Below, in pieces: positions 23,772 to 34,639 of a stretch of DNA of 64,000 bases. The notes under the pieces are model-generated. The model was not told where the DNA came from, searched no databases, and saw only the letters and a list, made by a program, of their open reading frames with translations. This DNA comes from Embiotoca jacksoni. Taxonomy: Eukaryota > Chordata > Actinopteri > Embiotocidae. The position numbers were made by a program, and so were the translations under genes. Each line of letters opens with the position of its first letter. Positions within the stretch are counted from its first letter, which is position 1. The DNA lies in assembly GCA_022577435.1 (NCBI GenBank), contig JAKOON010000006.1:16584001-16648000 (forward strand), given 5' to 3'.

Positions 23772-26700
23772 GGTGACCCAGAAATATGAGCTGTTAGCAG
23801 TGGTGAACAAAAAGTAGAATCGTGTCACCTGAGATACAGCAACGTGGACAGAGGATGGAAAGAGAAGGCTGTGTCATGTTTGTACCTTTTCTTCTTCTTT
23901 TTTTTTTTTTTTAAATCAAAAGGATGCATTTTGAATGACATAATTTACTATAAACGATTGGAAAAATTGGCACCGTTTATGTTTAATTTCTCTTGACAGT
24001 TACGGTGCATTTGCTCAGCCTAATGTGAGCTTTCAACTGAGAAGACGAGAACTTTTTTTGGATTAATGTAGAGTTTACACTAAACATAACCTAACAAGAC
24101 TAAAGGCTTTTTATTTTATTTTATTTTTTATTTTTTTAAACAATCCGATTACAGTGTTAAGCACATGGTGCAAGTGCATTAGGGCATGTCCAAATCCCCT
24201 TTTGCGAGTTTAAAACTCGATAATCTTGAGTGCAAATAGACAATGACAACTGTGTTGGTTGAAACTAGCAGAGAAACTTAGCTTGGTGATGCTTTGTGCT
24301 GAGTGTTAGATACAACCCAAAATAGTCTCCAGCCATGCGAGCCGCTCCCACGAGCCTGCACTTCTGCACAGCAGTGCTTTGAGCTAAATGCTAACATTCT
24401 CACAATTGCAATCCTAATGTTTTACCATGTCAGTTTACCACGCTAATTAGATCATTAGCAGTCAACACAAAGCACTGCTGAGGCTGATGGGAATGTTGTT
24501 TGTTTTTCAGGAGTTATAAACCAAAAGTGTGGGGCTTAGTGGCCTTATGGTAGAACTACGTGAAAAGTCCGGCGGTTCCACAAAGTTATTACACGACATC
24601 TTACTTGAAACAGGAATGTGTGAAAGTATTTGAAGATTAAGTCTGGACAAACTGAGAGCCACTCTGCTAGCACAGGCTTCTGAATTTGTAAATTACAATT
24701 AAAGAACACGTATTGTTTCTCACACAGACAATGCACACCTTTATACGTATCCCCAAACATATTATATACTGTGGGTTTTTCTGAACGGAATAAAAAAACT
24801 TATTCTTCAACCATAAATTGAGCCACTGTATCATTTTTGCTGAGTCACACTTTCCTGCCTCATTGTGCTGTATTGGATTTCACTTTAAACCCTCCTCTAC
24901 AGCACCGTGACCTTTTCACTGCATTGCAGGGCAGTCAGTTAAGCACTGAATGGGACAATTAGGTGGAACTTTTCTGACACCATTTAATTCAAACTTTTAT
25001 CCCAACTGTTATTCTTGACAAATTTCACTTAACGACTGATGAATCTGGAATGGACACATTTTTACTGCTGATAGATTTCCTGTATGGTAGTGTTACATGA
25101 AAACGAAATAGTGTGTAATGAGCCGCTCTGATCTGCTCTGCTCTGGAGTTTCTAATTGAGTTTCCATTGATCTCTTCCTATAGAGCTGATGAGCTGTGAG
25201 GAGCTTCATGCCATCCTTCATCTGGTGTTGCAAGCGGGAAACATCATGAACGCTGTAAGAGCCGTAAAGGATATATGTTCACATACTGTAACATTAACAA
25301 TACTGTCCTGTGTGCCTGAGGTCTTATTTGTCACCAAATACTGGACAAATGTTTCTGAATACTTTCCAATTTCTCAGCTCTCAGCAGTCTGTAACCCGAT
25401 TCATTCCTACTCATGCATCATACGCTTCAAAAATACAGTCCATTGTTTAGTTTCTAAGACAGAGTAGTTTCCTTAAACAGCTGAGCACTGTGGTAACTGT
25501 TACCCAAACTAAAGTAAATGGATGCATTTGTTAATGATGGTTAACTCTGGGTCCGTACAGACAAATGTTTTGGTATCAAACCACTGATATAAGAATGTAA
25601 AAGAAAGAATATTTTTCCCAAAATATTATTCAAATTTTGGCCAATGCTTTTTGGACATCACCTGACATATATACTACAGAGGAATAAGCTGTGTCAAACA
25701 GAATAATGAAATATCACCAGCCTTATCCTTTAACATCTCGCTACGTTTCTGTAAGATAAAAAAAAAAATGTGTCTGTAAAATGTGCCTCTGTTCTCAGGG
25801 CGGCTACGCGGGAAATGCTGTGGGCTTCAAGCTGTCATCCCTCCTCTCATTGGCCGACACCAAGGCCAACAAGCCGGGGATGAACCTGCTGCATTTTGTG
25901 GCCATGGTTAGTGAAGATGTATTTTTGCAGTCCGATGCACACCAACGTTTGTTTCTTATGTAATGTAATACAACACAGTCACATTTCACTGCTTCAGAAA
26001 AAAAAGAAGAGTTACATCCACCCATATATGATAAAGTTTCATTGTAACATTTAATATTGAAAGCTTCATTCAGTTGCTGGTCTGTCCTTATTTCCATAGT
26101 TTAACCTGGCAAAACTCTAGTAGTACAATATGGAACAATAGATTGTTATTTCCCAGTAAAAGAGAATACATTTTATGTACATCTTTCACAGCAGTGGGGC
26201 TTAAGAAAACACTGAGATTACAGAGGGGCAGGTGGACAGCAGATGGTGACAGGAAGCAGAAAAGAGCCAAGAGTGGCTGGCGAGGCAGTTACATAACCAA
26301 ACAAAGATTAGTCCTTTAACACGGCAATCATTCCACTTCACTTTGTAAATTACCAGACATTGAGATGTAAATTGTATAATGTGACTCTCCACACAGGAGG
26401 CAAAGAAAAAGGACGAGAAGCTGCTCAAGTTCCCGGAGAAAGTTCAGGATGTCCAGAGAGCAGCCAGGTAAACAGAGAAAAAAAGTTGTGACAATACAAT
26501 TATTGCCTTTTAAGAGTTAAACTTCATTCTCACCTTTGCTGTCAAGATTGTTACATTTTGTAGTTTTTAAAAGAAGCGGTCAAATTTTACACAGATCACA
26601 TGTATACATGTCATTTAAACCACATGAACGACATACTGTTGATATGGGGTCAAACCTACAGAAGGCTTTTCAGCATCTTTAAGCCAGGTCTTTGTTTCGC

Positions 26701-29700
26701 TTTTCTGGCTTTATTTCATTGGTTCCTAATGCTCTTATGGCATTGTTCTCTCCAAAGAAGCTCAATAATACCCACTGTACACCAACAGCCAAGAACCGGA
26801 GGGGAGACACACAAAGATAGCAACTAGCCGGTGAACATATATTGAAACCTTTAGCAGCTGAAATAGGGATTTCTATCAGGTCTTAATAGATACCAAATAC
26901 TACTAAAAGAAGAGAGAATACTGGACGTTAATGCTCACACTAAACCAACTAAGTCAGACTAATTTGTAATGTCCCAACAAACAGTACACTGTATCCAACC
27001 GCCCCCAAACTACCTTCATACTTGGACTTTATCACTCTTTGTTCTTCATCACATGACTTTGTCACATTACTATTTCTTTGACCCTCGTCATATGTGCGTG
27101 TATTTTTCATGCCTGGACGATGCAAAACGTGACCCTGACACAGTATCGTCTCGTGGACTGATGTGTGTCTTGCAGTTTGACATGGTACCATGCTGTAGAG
27201 CCAAGACCTTCCTAAAAGGGAGTGTGGGGTTTTGTTTAACACTTGTCGAAGCATGTCCTGCCACTGATCTGAACTCTAGCTTACTGGAAATACAAGGTTT
27301 AGATAAAAAAAAATTGGAGTGAGTGTGCAGGTGTTATCTTTTCATTGATACAACCAAGTCCAGCCTCATTACTCAAGCTGACATTTCACTTAAGCGCAGT
27401 ACTTTGAGAGTCATGTTCACACCACAGTGCGACTCCGGCGACTGTCAGGCTCAGCTTCACAAGGTCATCCCTGTGTGGTGTTAGAGCAGCTCCTGCACCA
27501 CAGAGCCAACATTACTCCTCCCTCCTTCCCTCCTTCCCTCCCTCAGGATGCAGTGTGCATCTCTCACAGCGGTCCCGTCTTCATGTTTAACAGTGTGGCA
27601 GAGCATTCAGCAAAATGTTGTCAAGTATTGTCATGTTAAGCAGTATTATGAGGACATTTTGCAGTCAGCAGGGTTGTTAGTTTACATGTAATCAAATTAT
27701 TCTTCTGATCGTTTTGCTGTTTTCACGTAGAATTTCAGTGGAAAACATTGAGGCGGAGTTTTCCTCTTTATACGTCCGAATCAAATCCCTGGAGGACAAG
27801 GTTCAAGTAGACCAGGAGCTGCTGCAGCAGCTGGAGCCCTTCCTGCAGGTGAAGCAACAGCTTTAGTTATGCAATACATTATATACACTGACACGTGCAC
27901 AGAAAGTTGGAACCCTGCCACTGTCCATGTCTGAAGCTGCTGACTCGAGCGCTATAGATAACAACTTCTGTAAAAGTGGGTAACACGGTATAAATAAATA
28001 ATGTGCATGTGTGTTTGATGTCTCAGAGTTCAGCACTGACACTTCAGGACTTGAAGAGACGCAGGCTGGATCTGCGTAAAGAGGGCAACGCTCTCATCGA
28101 TTTCTTTTGCGAAGACAAGGACACCTTCAAGCTGGATGAGTGCTTCCGGATCTTTCAAGATTTCTGCAACAAGTTCAATAAAGCAGTCAAGGTCTGTCAT
28201 TCTGGGTTATTACAACTGTGATCTTATTTCCAGTTTTGTCAATCTTTCCTGTGTGTAATAATAACACTGTAGTCAGAGATGTCCAAAATGTGCAAATGTT
28301 TAAACGCACGTCGTTTAAAACATGCAAACCCCTCATTTAAATACAGCTATTTGCACTTGATATCAATGGTGCAATTACTCTCCCACAAAACAGGTGCAAA
28401 ATAAATGTGCAAACTTCTGGAATAAACACGCAATTTAGTACCCTTTATTTGAGCTCTTAGTAAATCAGGCCCTAAGTCTTTAAAATACCGACTACATTGT
28501 TGGCTTGTTTACATCTTGTTTTGATGTTGCTGTTACAAAATCAGATATTTTGCCACATGAACAACTTCACATATACCAGAGGTCAGACCAGTGGTCCCTT
28601 GCAGCCAATGGATGAGCTGACCATCAAATCTTGGATACACTGAATTTTTGAAACCGGGTCATTCCAGGAAAACTGGAAGTAGGAAATAGATCACAAGAGA
28701 CAAAGTATTTTTGGTTTATTAAGTTAAAAGTATTGGAGTGAAGCAAGTTGTGCACTCTGTGTTACTTGTGGTGAAGTTCTCATGATGACCACGTGTTGAA
28801 GTAACTTGGAAATATCCATTAAGTTGAGCGAATTTAGAGGTAAAAAGATGCTTGAGAGGATTTCTTTGGAGCAGATGTTACCCGTGATGTGTGTTGGACT
28901 CTCTAAAATTGACGACCTTTTCTGTGTCTTATCAGGACAACACGGACCGCGAGCTGAAAGAAGCCGCCAGGCAGCGTCGTCTGCAAGAACTGGAGGAGAA
29001 GCGTTTCGCGTGGTCGGCCGCAGATCAGAGCGGCGGATTTGGTCGCAGCAGCAGCGAGAACGACGTTGAAATGCTCACCAAGGAAGGCCTTCTTGACTTC
29101 TTCCAGCAGAGGTCTCAGAGTCCCCAAAACCCGCTGGGACGCTCCGCTAGCGCCCGCCGCCAGCGCCACACCGTGGCCTCCGTAGCTGACCGGGAACTTC
29201 AGGGATACCTCGAGCTGTTTGGAAGCACTGGGAATCCGACTGACTATTCCAGGTTTAACAGCCTACCTCGGTCGGGCCGGACTCTCCAGCGGAGGACGAC
29301 ACCCTGGATTTCAGGCCAGGACGACAACCGTGAGCTCGGCTGCGACAAGACGGCGACGTCACCGCATGCAGAAACTGAACCCATCAGCCCGCTGGCCAGA
29401 TTTTCCTCCTCTGGGCTAAATGATAACGAGGACCCATATAACGACAACAATAACTACTCATCTGTGTCAGAGAGCAGTGTGCTGCCTCGTTCCTTTTGTG
29501 TCTTTCAGAAGGCCGCCCATCTTCCCAACCCAACAATTACTGGCCACATGAATGTTAGTTTGGCGAAGCATACTTTAGTTCAAGGTCCTCAATCTTTTGA
29601 CCTACCTAGTCCAAACAATAACAGTAATCACATGCACTTTGTCAACCAGGGAGATGTTGTGGTGTCAGATTTGGAAAAAGAGAGACTGTCACCTCCTAAC

Positions 29701-31131
29701 AATCTGGAAAACCTTCTACATGATAAAGTTTTAGAAAGAGGGGCAGATCCCAAGGTAGCATTGGAAGGTAAAATAGATCCTCCCAGACAGGCTGGGTTGT
29801 CTCCTGAGAGAGAGAAAGATGAAGAGGACTACAGCACAGTTTCATCAACAACCTGCGATACCACCCTCCCATTAGATACCTCTGTATCCAATAAGAAGCC
29901 AGTATTTTACATACTAGACTGCACAGAAACAGACTGCTCTGTCACCTTGGATTACTCTGAGGGTGAAAGTTTGTCTCTAACAAAAGAAGGACTTCTTTTT
30001 AAATCGACCGACCTCAGCAAAGATCAGGAGAGCCAGCAAGATCCAAGCTCCCTGTCCTCTAATTTGGAGTCCATGTCTACCAACGACCAGTCTGTTTCAA
30101 CCAATGAGCTCTCGGCGCCCAAATCGATGGACACGGCGTCCATGACTCCGTCCGCTACCACAGAAGAGTGGGACACGGAGAGCTGTGACACCGCTGAAGG
30201 AAAACAGGCTGCGGAAAAAGTTGCACAGAGGAATAATAAAAAACAAGTCCACACAAAGAGCAAAGCTAACAAAGCAACCAAGACCAGCGGAGGCCGTGGT
30301 GTGCGAACGCTGACCAACGCCGAGACACAGGGGATGCGGAAAGTTGTGCCCATCGGCAAGCTCACCAGGACGGGGAACGGCGTGCGAGCAGACAGCCCCG
30401 CGGTGCGCGAGAGTGGAGAGACACGGCGACCTCTCCGTGACCAGAGCACGCCAGCGACGGGGAGGAGCGAGAAGGCAACAAGACCTCCCCGACACTCCAG
30501 TTTGCCCCCCGATGAGTCAAAAACCCAGAGGGGAGGCGGCCTCACAGGCAGTATTTCCAGATGGGCACGCGATTCGATGCCCAGGAAAGCTACCATCCAC
30601 AAGCCGAGCGCCAAACCCCTGAGGAACATACCCAAACCTGCGCCCGAGGAGAAGATGTGCCGCTCCACGATGAGAGCCCTCGCCCTGGCACAAGCTCAGA
30701 GCCAGGGCGGCGCTCCCTCTGGGAACAGCAGCTCACACACGCCAAGTGCAAAACTCGCTTCTGATGTCCCCGGCTTCACCCGTAACACTGTAGCTTTCTC
30801 TTCCAGGGCCAAGAAGGACCTGGGACTATCGTCCGGCCCGTCCGTCCCCCCCACCCCATCTCGCAGCCCCTCACTGCTGAATCGGCAAACCTCGTTGAAG
30901 CAGACTCGAGTATCGCCCGCAGTTCACAGCAGTGAGGAGCGACCGCGAGGAACAAGCTTGCGACGGGTGCAGAGCGTGAAGGCGGCCAGTCGCAGCGCCC
31001 ACCGTAGCGAGACCCCACTTCCACCGGTGATACATGAGGTTATACGTAAGACTAGCAGCGTTTCCGAAAAGTCTATGCCACCCAGAGACTTGATGACGTC
31101 CAGCAGAAGCACGAAGCCGACCTGGAAGTAA
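16729..31131 (+). CDS. fhdc1: FH2 domain-containing protein 1 (inverted formin-like), 11 coding exons
   Basis: The coding sequence joins 16729-17235, 18477-18538, 22614-22716, 22861-22946, 23580-23680, 25184-25254, 25799-25906, 26397-26467, 27731-27848, 28027-28191 and 28936-31131. That is 3588 nt and 1195 aa, close to human FHDC1 (about 1140 aa). Every junction is GT-AG and the frame never breaks. The domains in order are a Ser/Thr-rich N-terminus, a polyproline FH1 at residues 59-77, an FH2 domain at about 91-480 and a long basic Ser-rich tail. FHDC1 is a formin that promotes actin assembly, bundles microtubules through its C-terminal tail, and has been linked to Golgi organisation and cilia. 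Unlike diaphanous formins it lacks N-terminal GBD/DID regulatory domains, and none are encoded here. The start was chosen because MLVMSC aligns with human MHVMNC and an in-frame stop lies 18 bases upstream. Identity is very secure. The position next to trim2 matches human 4q31.3. Confidence 0.96.
17236..18476 (+). other. fhdc1: fhdc1 intron 2
   Basis: A 1.2 kb GT-AG intron ending in a strong polypyrimidine tract (TTTCTCCTTTTTTTCAG). It contains a short ATAA run at about 17463-17478 and nothing else I recognise. Confidence 0.9.
18477..18538 (+). CDS. fhdc1: fhdc1 coding exon (FH2)
   Basis: This 62-nt exon encodes [19 protein letters not shown] and the first two bases of the next Lys codon. 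It matches human [21 protein letters not shown]. The motif (LD.KR..N..I.L..F) is the conserved N-terminal FH2 core found in all formins. The donor is AAGAA|GTAAGT. Confidence 0.95.
18791..19293. mobile_element. Non-autonomous piggyBac-like MITE (TTAA flanked)
   Basis: The element begins CCCTTTGAACCC directly after TTAA (18787-18790). Its right end, read in reverse complement, begins CCCTTAAAACCC (10 of 12 identical) and is followed by TTGA (19294-19297), one change from TTAA. TTAA target duplications with CCCT-type ends are the hallmark of the piggyBac superfamily. The 503 bp interior has no transposase frame. Superfamily assignment is inferred from the ends only. Confidence 0.6.
20831..21020 (+). 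repeat. Tandem/inverted array of TTTGCCACTAATGGCAAAC units
   Basis: Unit 1 (20831-20912, 82 nt) and unit 2 (20913-20988, 76 nt) both run GCCACTAAT-GCAAACTT...TTTGCC...GGCAAACATGTTCAC..GTGGTTT. A third partial unit starts at 20989. Each unit contains short palindromes (TTTGCC/GGCAAA). Looser TTTGCCA/TGGCAA strings continue back to about 20745. There is no coding potential. Confidence 0.75.
21688..21880 (+). mobile_element. tRNA-derived SINE
   Basis: A pol III A box TGGCTCAGACGG (21696-21707) and B box GGCTCGATCCC (21741-21751) are spaced as in a tRNA. They are followed by a body with CCTTGAGCAATACACTGAACCC and a tail module GTCGCTTTGGATAAAAGCGTC (21841 onward) leading into A-rich sequence. 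This layout is typical of abundant teleost SINEs, whose consensus tail I recall as GTCGCT.TGGATAA.AGCGTC.GCTAAATG. It is not a functional tRNA gene because the cloverleaf after the A box is not maintained. Confidence 0.88.
22614..22716 (+). CDS. fhdc1: fhdc1 coding exon (FH2)
   Basis: This 103-nt exon completes Lys190 and encodes residues 191-224 ([12 protein letters not shown] through LLPDSEE). It matches human SPRSIVEDIHQG through FLPESEE. The exon ends in phase 0 at GAG|GTCTGT. The sequence is the helical part of the FH2 knob region. Confidence 0.95.
22861..22946 (+). CDS. fhdc1: fhdc1 coding exon (FH2)
   Basis: This 86-nt exon encodes residues 225-252 ([20 protein letters not shown] and onward to LLIQVP) plus two bases of Arg253. 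It corresponds to human VKKLKAFSGDVSKLSLADSF..LIQVP. Intron 4 before it is only 144 nt. The donor is CCACG|GTACGT. Confidence 0.95.
23580..23680 (+). CDS. fhdc1: fhdc1 coding exon (FH2)
   Basis: This 101-nt exon completes Arg253 and encodes residues 254-286 ([18 protein letters not shown] and onward), leaving one base of Glu287. It matches human LRIEAMVLKKEFLPSC. It is followed, 29 bases past the donor, by a long CA repeat. Confidence 0.95.
23710..23768 (+). repeat. (CA)n microsatellite just inside fhdc1 intron 6
   Basis: About 28 CA units with one CG interruption, starting 30 bases downstream of the exon 23580-23680 donor. CA runs close to donors are known binding sites for hnRNP L. An effect on splicing here is only a possibility. 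Confidence 0.97.
23769..25183 (+). other. fhdc1: fhdc1 intron 6 remainder
   Basis: Non-coding. Around 24330-24500 the strings GTGCTTTGAGCTAAATGCTAAC, CTAATTAG..CATTAGCA and CACAAAGCACTGCTGAGGCTGATGGGAATG follow the order of a common teleost dispersed repeat as I remember it. A TTTTA-rich low-complexity stretch lies at about 24108-24139. Confidence 0.6.
25184..25254 (+). CDS. fhdc1: fhdc1 coding exon (FH2 signature, first half)
   Basis: This 71-nt exon encodes residues 288-310: [18 protein letters not shown] and then NIMNA. It matches human [23 protein letters not shown] almost exactly. GN.MN is the first half of the FH2 signature. The intron splits the signature before the paired Gly residues. 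The donor is AACGCT|GTAAGA. Confidence 0.96.
25799..25906 (+). CDS. fhdc1: fhdc1 coding exon (FH2 signature, second half)
   Basis: This 108-nt exon encodes residues 311-346, [20 protein letters not shown] then [16 protein letters not shown]. Except for a Lys-to-Ser change and the last residue, this equals the human sequence. It is the most conserved part of the FH2 domain, involved in actin contact and core folding. Phase 0 at both ends. Confidence 0.97.
26397..26467 (+). CDS. fhdc1: fhdc1 coding exon (FH2)
   Basis: This 71-nt exon encodes residues 347-369 ([20 protein letters not shown] and onward) plus two bases of Arg370. It is equivalent to human EAQKKDTILLNFSEKLHHVQ. The donor is CCAG|GTAAAC. 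Confidence 0.94.
26468..27730 (+). other. fhdc1: fhdc1 intron 9
   Basis: A 1.26 kb intron ending TTTTCACGTAG. It contains a short CCTCCCTCCTTCC tract at about 27517-27543 and open frames of about 100 codons on both strands that overlap each other and carry no known motif. No further exon is needed to keep the fhdc1 frame. Confidence 0.85.
27731..27848 (+). CDS. fhdc1: fhdc1 coding exon (FH2, coiled segment)
   Basis: This 118-nt exon completes Arg370 and encodes residues 371-409 ([20 protein letters not shown] and on to LEPFLQ). It aligns with human LSLENTEAELHLLFVRTKSL..MEDFLQ. Heptad-like hydrophobic spacing fits the long FH2 helix. The exon ends in phase 0 at CTGCAG|GTGAAG. Confidence 0.94.
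28027..28191 (+). CDS. fhdc1: fhdc1 coding exon (end of FH2)
   Basis: This 165-nt exon encodes residues 410-464. The key stretch [20 protein letters not shown] and [13 protein letters not shown] matches human [20 protein letters not shown] and FRDFCTKFNKAVK. It is the C-terminal post-domain of FH2. Phase 0 at both ends. Confidence 0.96.
28936..31131 (+). CDS. fhdc1: fhdc1 last coding exon (C-terminal tail)
   Basis: This 2196-nt exon encodes residues 465-1195 and the stop codon. The open frame extends upstream to 28891, but the acceptor TCTTATCAG places the exon start at 28936 (DNTDRELKE, human DNHDREAQE). Islands shared with human FHDC1 are [29 protein letters not shown]...[16 protein letters not shown] and F.RNTVA.SSR. 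Between them the tail is Ser/Pro/Arg-rich and poorly conserved, which suggests disorder. In mammals the tail contains the microtubule-binding region. The protein ends [11 protein letters not shown] rather than with the human LGRILNPLRK end. Several open frames on the opposite strand here are shadows of this exon. Confidence 0.96.
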   Translation, partial: DNTDRELKEAARQRRLQELEEKRFAWSAADQSGGFGRSSSENDVEMLTKEGLLDFFQQRSQSPQNPLGRSASARRQRHTVASVADRELQGYLELFGSTGNPTDYSRFNSLPRSGRTLQRRTTPWISGQDDNRELGCDKTATSPHAETEPISPLARFSSSGLNDNEDPYNDNNNYSSVSESSVLPRSFCVFQKAAHLPNPTITGHMNVSLAKHTLVQGPQSFDLPSPNNNSNHMHFVNQGDVVVSDLEKERLSPPNNLENLLHDKVLERGADPKVALEGKIDPPRQAGLSPEREKDEEDYSTVSSTTCDTTLPLDTSVSNKKPVFYILDCTETDCSVTLDYSEGESLSLTKEGLLFKSTDLSKDQESQQDPSSLSSNLESMSTNDQSVSTNELSAPKSMDTASMTPSATTEEWDTESCDTAEGKQAAEKVAQRNNKKQVHTKSKANKATKTSGGRGVRTLTNAETQGMRKVVPIGKLTRTGNGVRADSPAVRESGETRRPLRDQSTPATGRSEKATRPPRHSSLPPDESKTQRGGGLTGSISRWARDSMPRKATIHKPSAKPLRNIPKPAPEEKMCRSTMRALALAQAQSQGGAPSGNSSSHTPSAKLASDVPGFTRNTVAFSSRAKKDLGLSSGPSVPPTPSRSPSLLNRQTSLKQTRVSPAVHSSEERPRGTSLRRVQSVKAASRSAHRSETPLPPVIHEVIRKTSSVSEKSMPPRDLMTSSRSTKPTWK

Positions 31132-32520
31132 AACCAAACGTAATGGGAACGGACTTTTTTTTTTCCTTTTTTGGTGTAAAATTTTGTTTTTGCTCTTTTC
31201 AGCCATCTGCAGTGCAGTTATCCTCTCATATCATGCAAAATACAAGAAAACCCTGAGCTATCTCACCTTGTAAGGTTCCTCCTGTAGCTGACTTTGAATC
31301 AGGTTTACTAATTGCAAAGAGCAAGATGCAATGAACTCCTCCACATGTTCCTGTTTTATCATACGAAAACTCAATCGCTCACAACGTCCTTTTTTTTTTT
31401 CTAAGGGGGGGCATTAAGTAAACTGACAAACGGCAAATTGGTGTTTTTCCAGACTCCTTTTTGCCTGCTTAGCTCTTTATGTCCTGTATGTGCTAGTGTC
31501 TGTGATGATGTCGAACACTACTGACTATATAATGCTGCTAATTAGCTCTGACAATTTGAGACTGAGTTTCGGTTTCTGTTTCATTCAGGGTTACAAGATT
31601 TGTTGTCCCTTATCTTGCTGCTGTTATGGTGTTGTTTTAGTTTCGCTACTTCCTCCTGCAGACTAACAGCGCTTAGTTTGCTTTGCGGTTCCTTTGCTTC
31701 GATACCTCAAAAAGATCGCAGTGGCCTTGTACCAGCAGAAAATAGTAGATCTGTTCCTTTGGTTCTGCATGATGAAGATGTAGACAAAACCGGATCATTT
31801 TTTTAATAACTGCAATGTCACTTTTTTTTTTTTTTTTTTTTTTTTACAAATTCCTGGTATATTAATGTTACTACAATATATACATTCACAGATATTACAC
31901 CAGTGTATACCAACTGTGGTACTTCTCGTACCTTGTTTATGTATGTGTCAGTAGTTTGTAAATGTGTTAGAACTCCTCCATAATATCGTGGAGCAGACGT
32001 GCACGTAGGAAACGTTTCCTATTTAAGCTAAAACACGATAAACGCTTATGCTGTGAAAAACAAGCATTGAAACAACACTGAAAATATCAGTCGTGTGATG
32101 ATTTTGACAGTCTGATCTAATTTGTCTACTGTGAAGGTTGTCATCTCTTACTTCCTCCGGGGCCTGCACCTTTATTAATGTGGTACAGCTGCAATAATAG
32201 TCATAATTCAGCCTAGCTCCAGTTTGTTAATCGCATATTTTCCAATTACAGTCACAAGAGCACAGAGCTGGTTATCTAGTTTGCTGACACATAAATCGTC
32301 AGTGAGGTTTGAAGAAGAACCCAGAGGGTCATTTAACGCTTATAGAGACACTTTTAACCATGCGGTTTAAAAAACGATTTGCAGATGGTATCTTATGTTG
32401 TAACAATGTTTCCTATTCATGGAGTCAGAAATGCCACTCGGCATCGCACCACAGCGTGTAATACACCCTTCGGTCCGCTACAGAATACCACGTCGGTGTC
32501 ACATTTATGACAATAAAAAA
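31132..32520 (+). other. fhdc1: fhdc1 3' UTR (minimum likely extent)
   Basis: AT-rich non-coding sequence after the stop, with long T runs (for example 31821-31845). The first plausible polyadenylation signals are AATAAA at 32512-32517, running into an A tract, and AATAAA at 33008-33013. A further pair at 36049-36058 is followed by GT-rich sequence, so a longer UTR is possible. Which site is used cannot be told from sequence. Confidence 0.5.
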
Positions 32521-34639
32521 AAAAAAGGAGCGTTGCGCAAGTCAAACACGTAATGTTATGCTACGTAAAGACATTTATTTTGACTTTGCTTTGTCACGGA
32601 CTCGAACACAAGTCGTCTGAGCGGGAGTCTTGTGTTTGTTCCGTCCAGCTGACCTCCTTCCTACACGGATTCTGTATTTCTTCAAATTACCTCCGTTTTG
32701 GACTTCCATACAGGCGTGTACTTTTCACGCCGAAGCCAGGAAAAACCTGACACTGACACTAACGGGTATATTATAAATCTGACATGATACCGGGCTGTGG
32801 AAATGACATAATGTGTGTTCTTTTTCATTTGTTTATGGCACAAGAATGATATAAACACATTATTTCCTTTGGGAATATTAAATAATCCAATGTTGCATCA
32901 ATCTGGACTAAAAAAAGCTGCCACAGTTACATGTTCCTCCATGTTGTACAAATTGAATACAGACAAATGTAATTTCTTGAAAACAAAATTCTCCTTCACA
33001 GTAATACAATAAATTCTGACTATTTACTATTGGCACTTGGCTATTTACTATTGCCGCATGTGGTCTTTAATTTGTATGATGTGAAACAAAATGTGTAACT
33101 TTTGTTCGTGACACAATATTGAAATGTTTTATTAGCAGCTATATTTACTCACATTGTATTAGTTTATATTTCCATGCAAGTTAATGTGTTTATATTTTTC
33201 TTCTGTTGTACACACGGAGCAAGGAGATTTGTCACACCCAGGTGGCTGGATAGAAAATACTGTTGCAACAAGAAAACATGAAGTATTTTTACTCTTAAAT
33301 GGTTTGAAAAGTCTTTGAGGGTTCTGGGTAAAAAAAAAAAAAAAAAGATGCCGCAAAGCTTTTCGAACATTGTTTTTCTTTATGGAAAGGCTCTTGGATT
33401 CTTGGCTCTTTGACTCAAATGTAATGGTAAACATGAAGAGGCACAAATTCAGCCCCGTTCACACCACCTGCCTTTCAAACTGCATTGTGCCATGGCCGTG
33501 ATGGCAGCAACACTCCCAATATTGCATTGCCTTAAAGCTTAATGTATCCGACCCACCGCCACTAGAAACTCCTCGATTGTAGCACGGGGTAGAAACTTTT
33601 CCTACATTCCATCTCATCGAGCTGAAACAGCTGGTTAATGACTCACTTTGTACATAATGTAAAGACATAGTATTTTCTGACTGTTAATATGTTTACATAG
33701 CATAAAAAAAAAAAAAAATGAAGGGTAACAGAGTGAAGTATGTGTGAAATCAGATTTTCAATATGATCAAAGCCACTGTATCTTGATCAGAAGACAGAGA
33801 GCTTTGACCTGCAGGGTGTTGACATGCTGTGGGTGTCTTCCTGTTCCCTGTGATGCAAATGAAGCTGATGAAGGGATGACACAAAAGGCCCCGTGTGACC
33901 AGCCACTGTGTGTGGCCTGCATGTTGCCTAAATTTAGATCCCCTATCACAAAGTATCATGTAAAGTATGTGGGACTCCAACGATTTTTTTTTTGTTGTTG
34001 TTTTTTTAATGATTTATTTCCCCATAACATATCCATGCCCGAATAAGCATCGATTAAAGTTAAAGTTTAGTTTGAAAAGTTTTTATTTTATTAAGAGTTT
34101 TACAGGATTTTGGTTTGATAATATTTAATTACCAGTGCAACAACGTTTTGATTCAAATGCTGCATGTGACATTTTGAACTGATCCCGCTCAATCAGTAAA
34201 ACAAAAAAAAAAGCACGGACAAAGACATAAATAGAGAAATCTCCTATTTCAAAACAAAAACTAAACTGATCTAACTTCAGTGGGAACCTTTAGTTAGGAC
34301 CCCATCTGGTACAGTAATAAATCAATTCTTGATTAAACATGTTTTCAGGACCTTTAAATGCAGAAAATAGCAGAAACAATGTTCATCTTAAAATCCATAA
34401 AAGAGATGTTTTCTCAACTGTTGCTTTGTCCAACCAACTGTCTGAAATATCAAAACGGTTGCTGATTATATTTATCAATTAACTAAGAAATAATTTCAAC
34501 ACACAAGTACATGGTTTTAAGATTTGTATCCGAGAGCACTATTGCTTTACAGCCTCCACTGCCATTCAGCTTGAATTCACTCTTGACCCTCTGCTGCAGT
34601 TTCACGGGGTTGAAAGCTCTGGAAAAAGCTACTGGTCCG

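Noticed and set aside
28891..28935. Upstream Met of the long frame as the start of a separate 746-residue protein
   Set aside because: A splice acceptor lies at 28935 and the sequence after it continues the human FHDC1 alignment, so 28891-28935 is intron.
30024..30668. 214-codon minus-strand frame
   Set aside because: It lies opposite the GC-rich last fhdc1 exon and has a low-complexity hydrophobic/Arg composition typical of antisense shadow frames.
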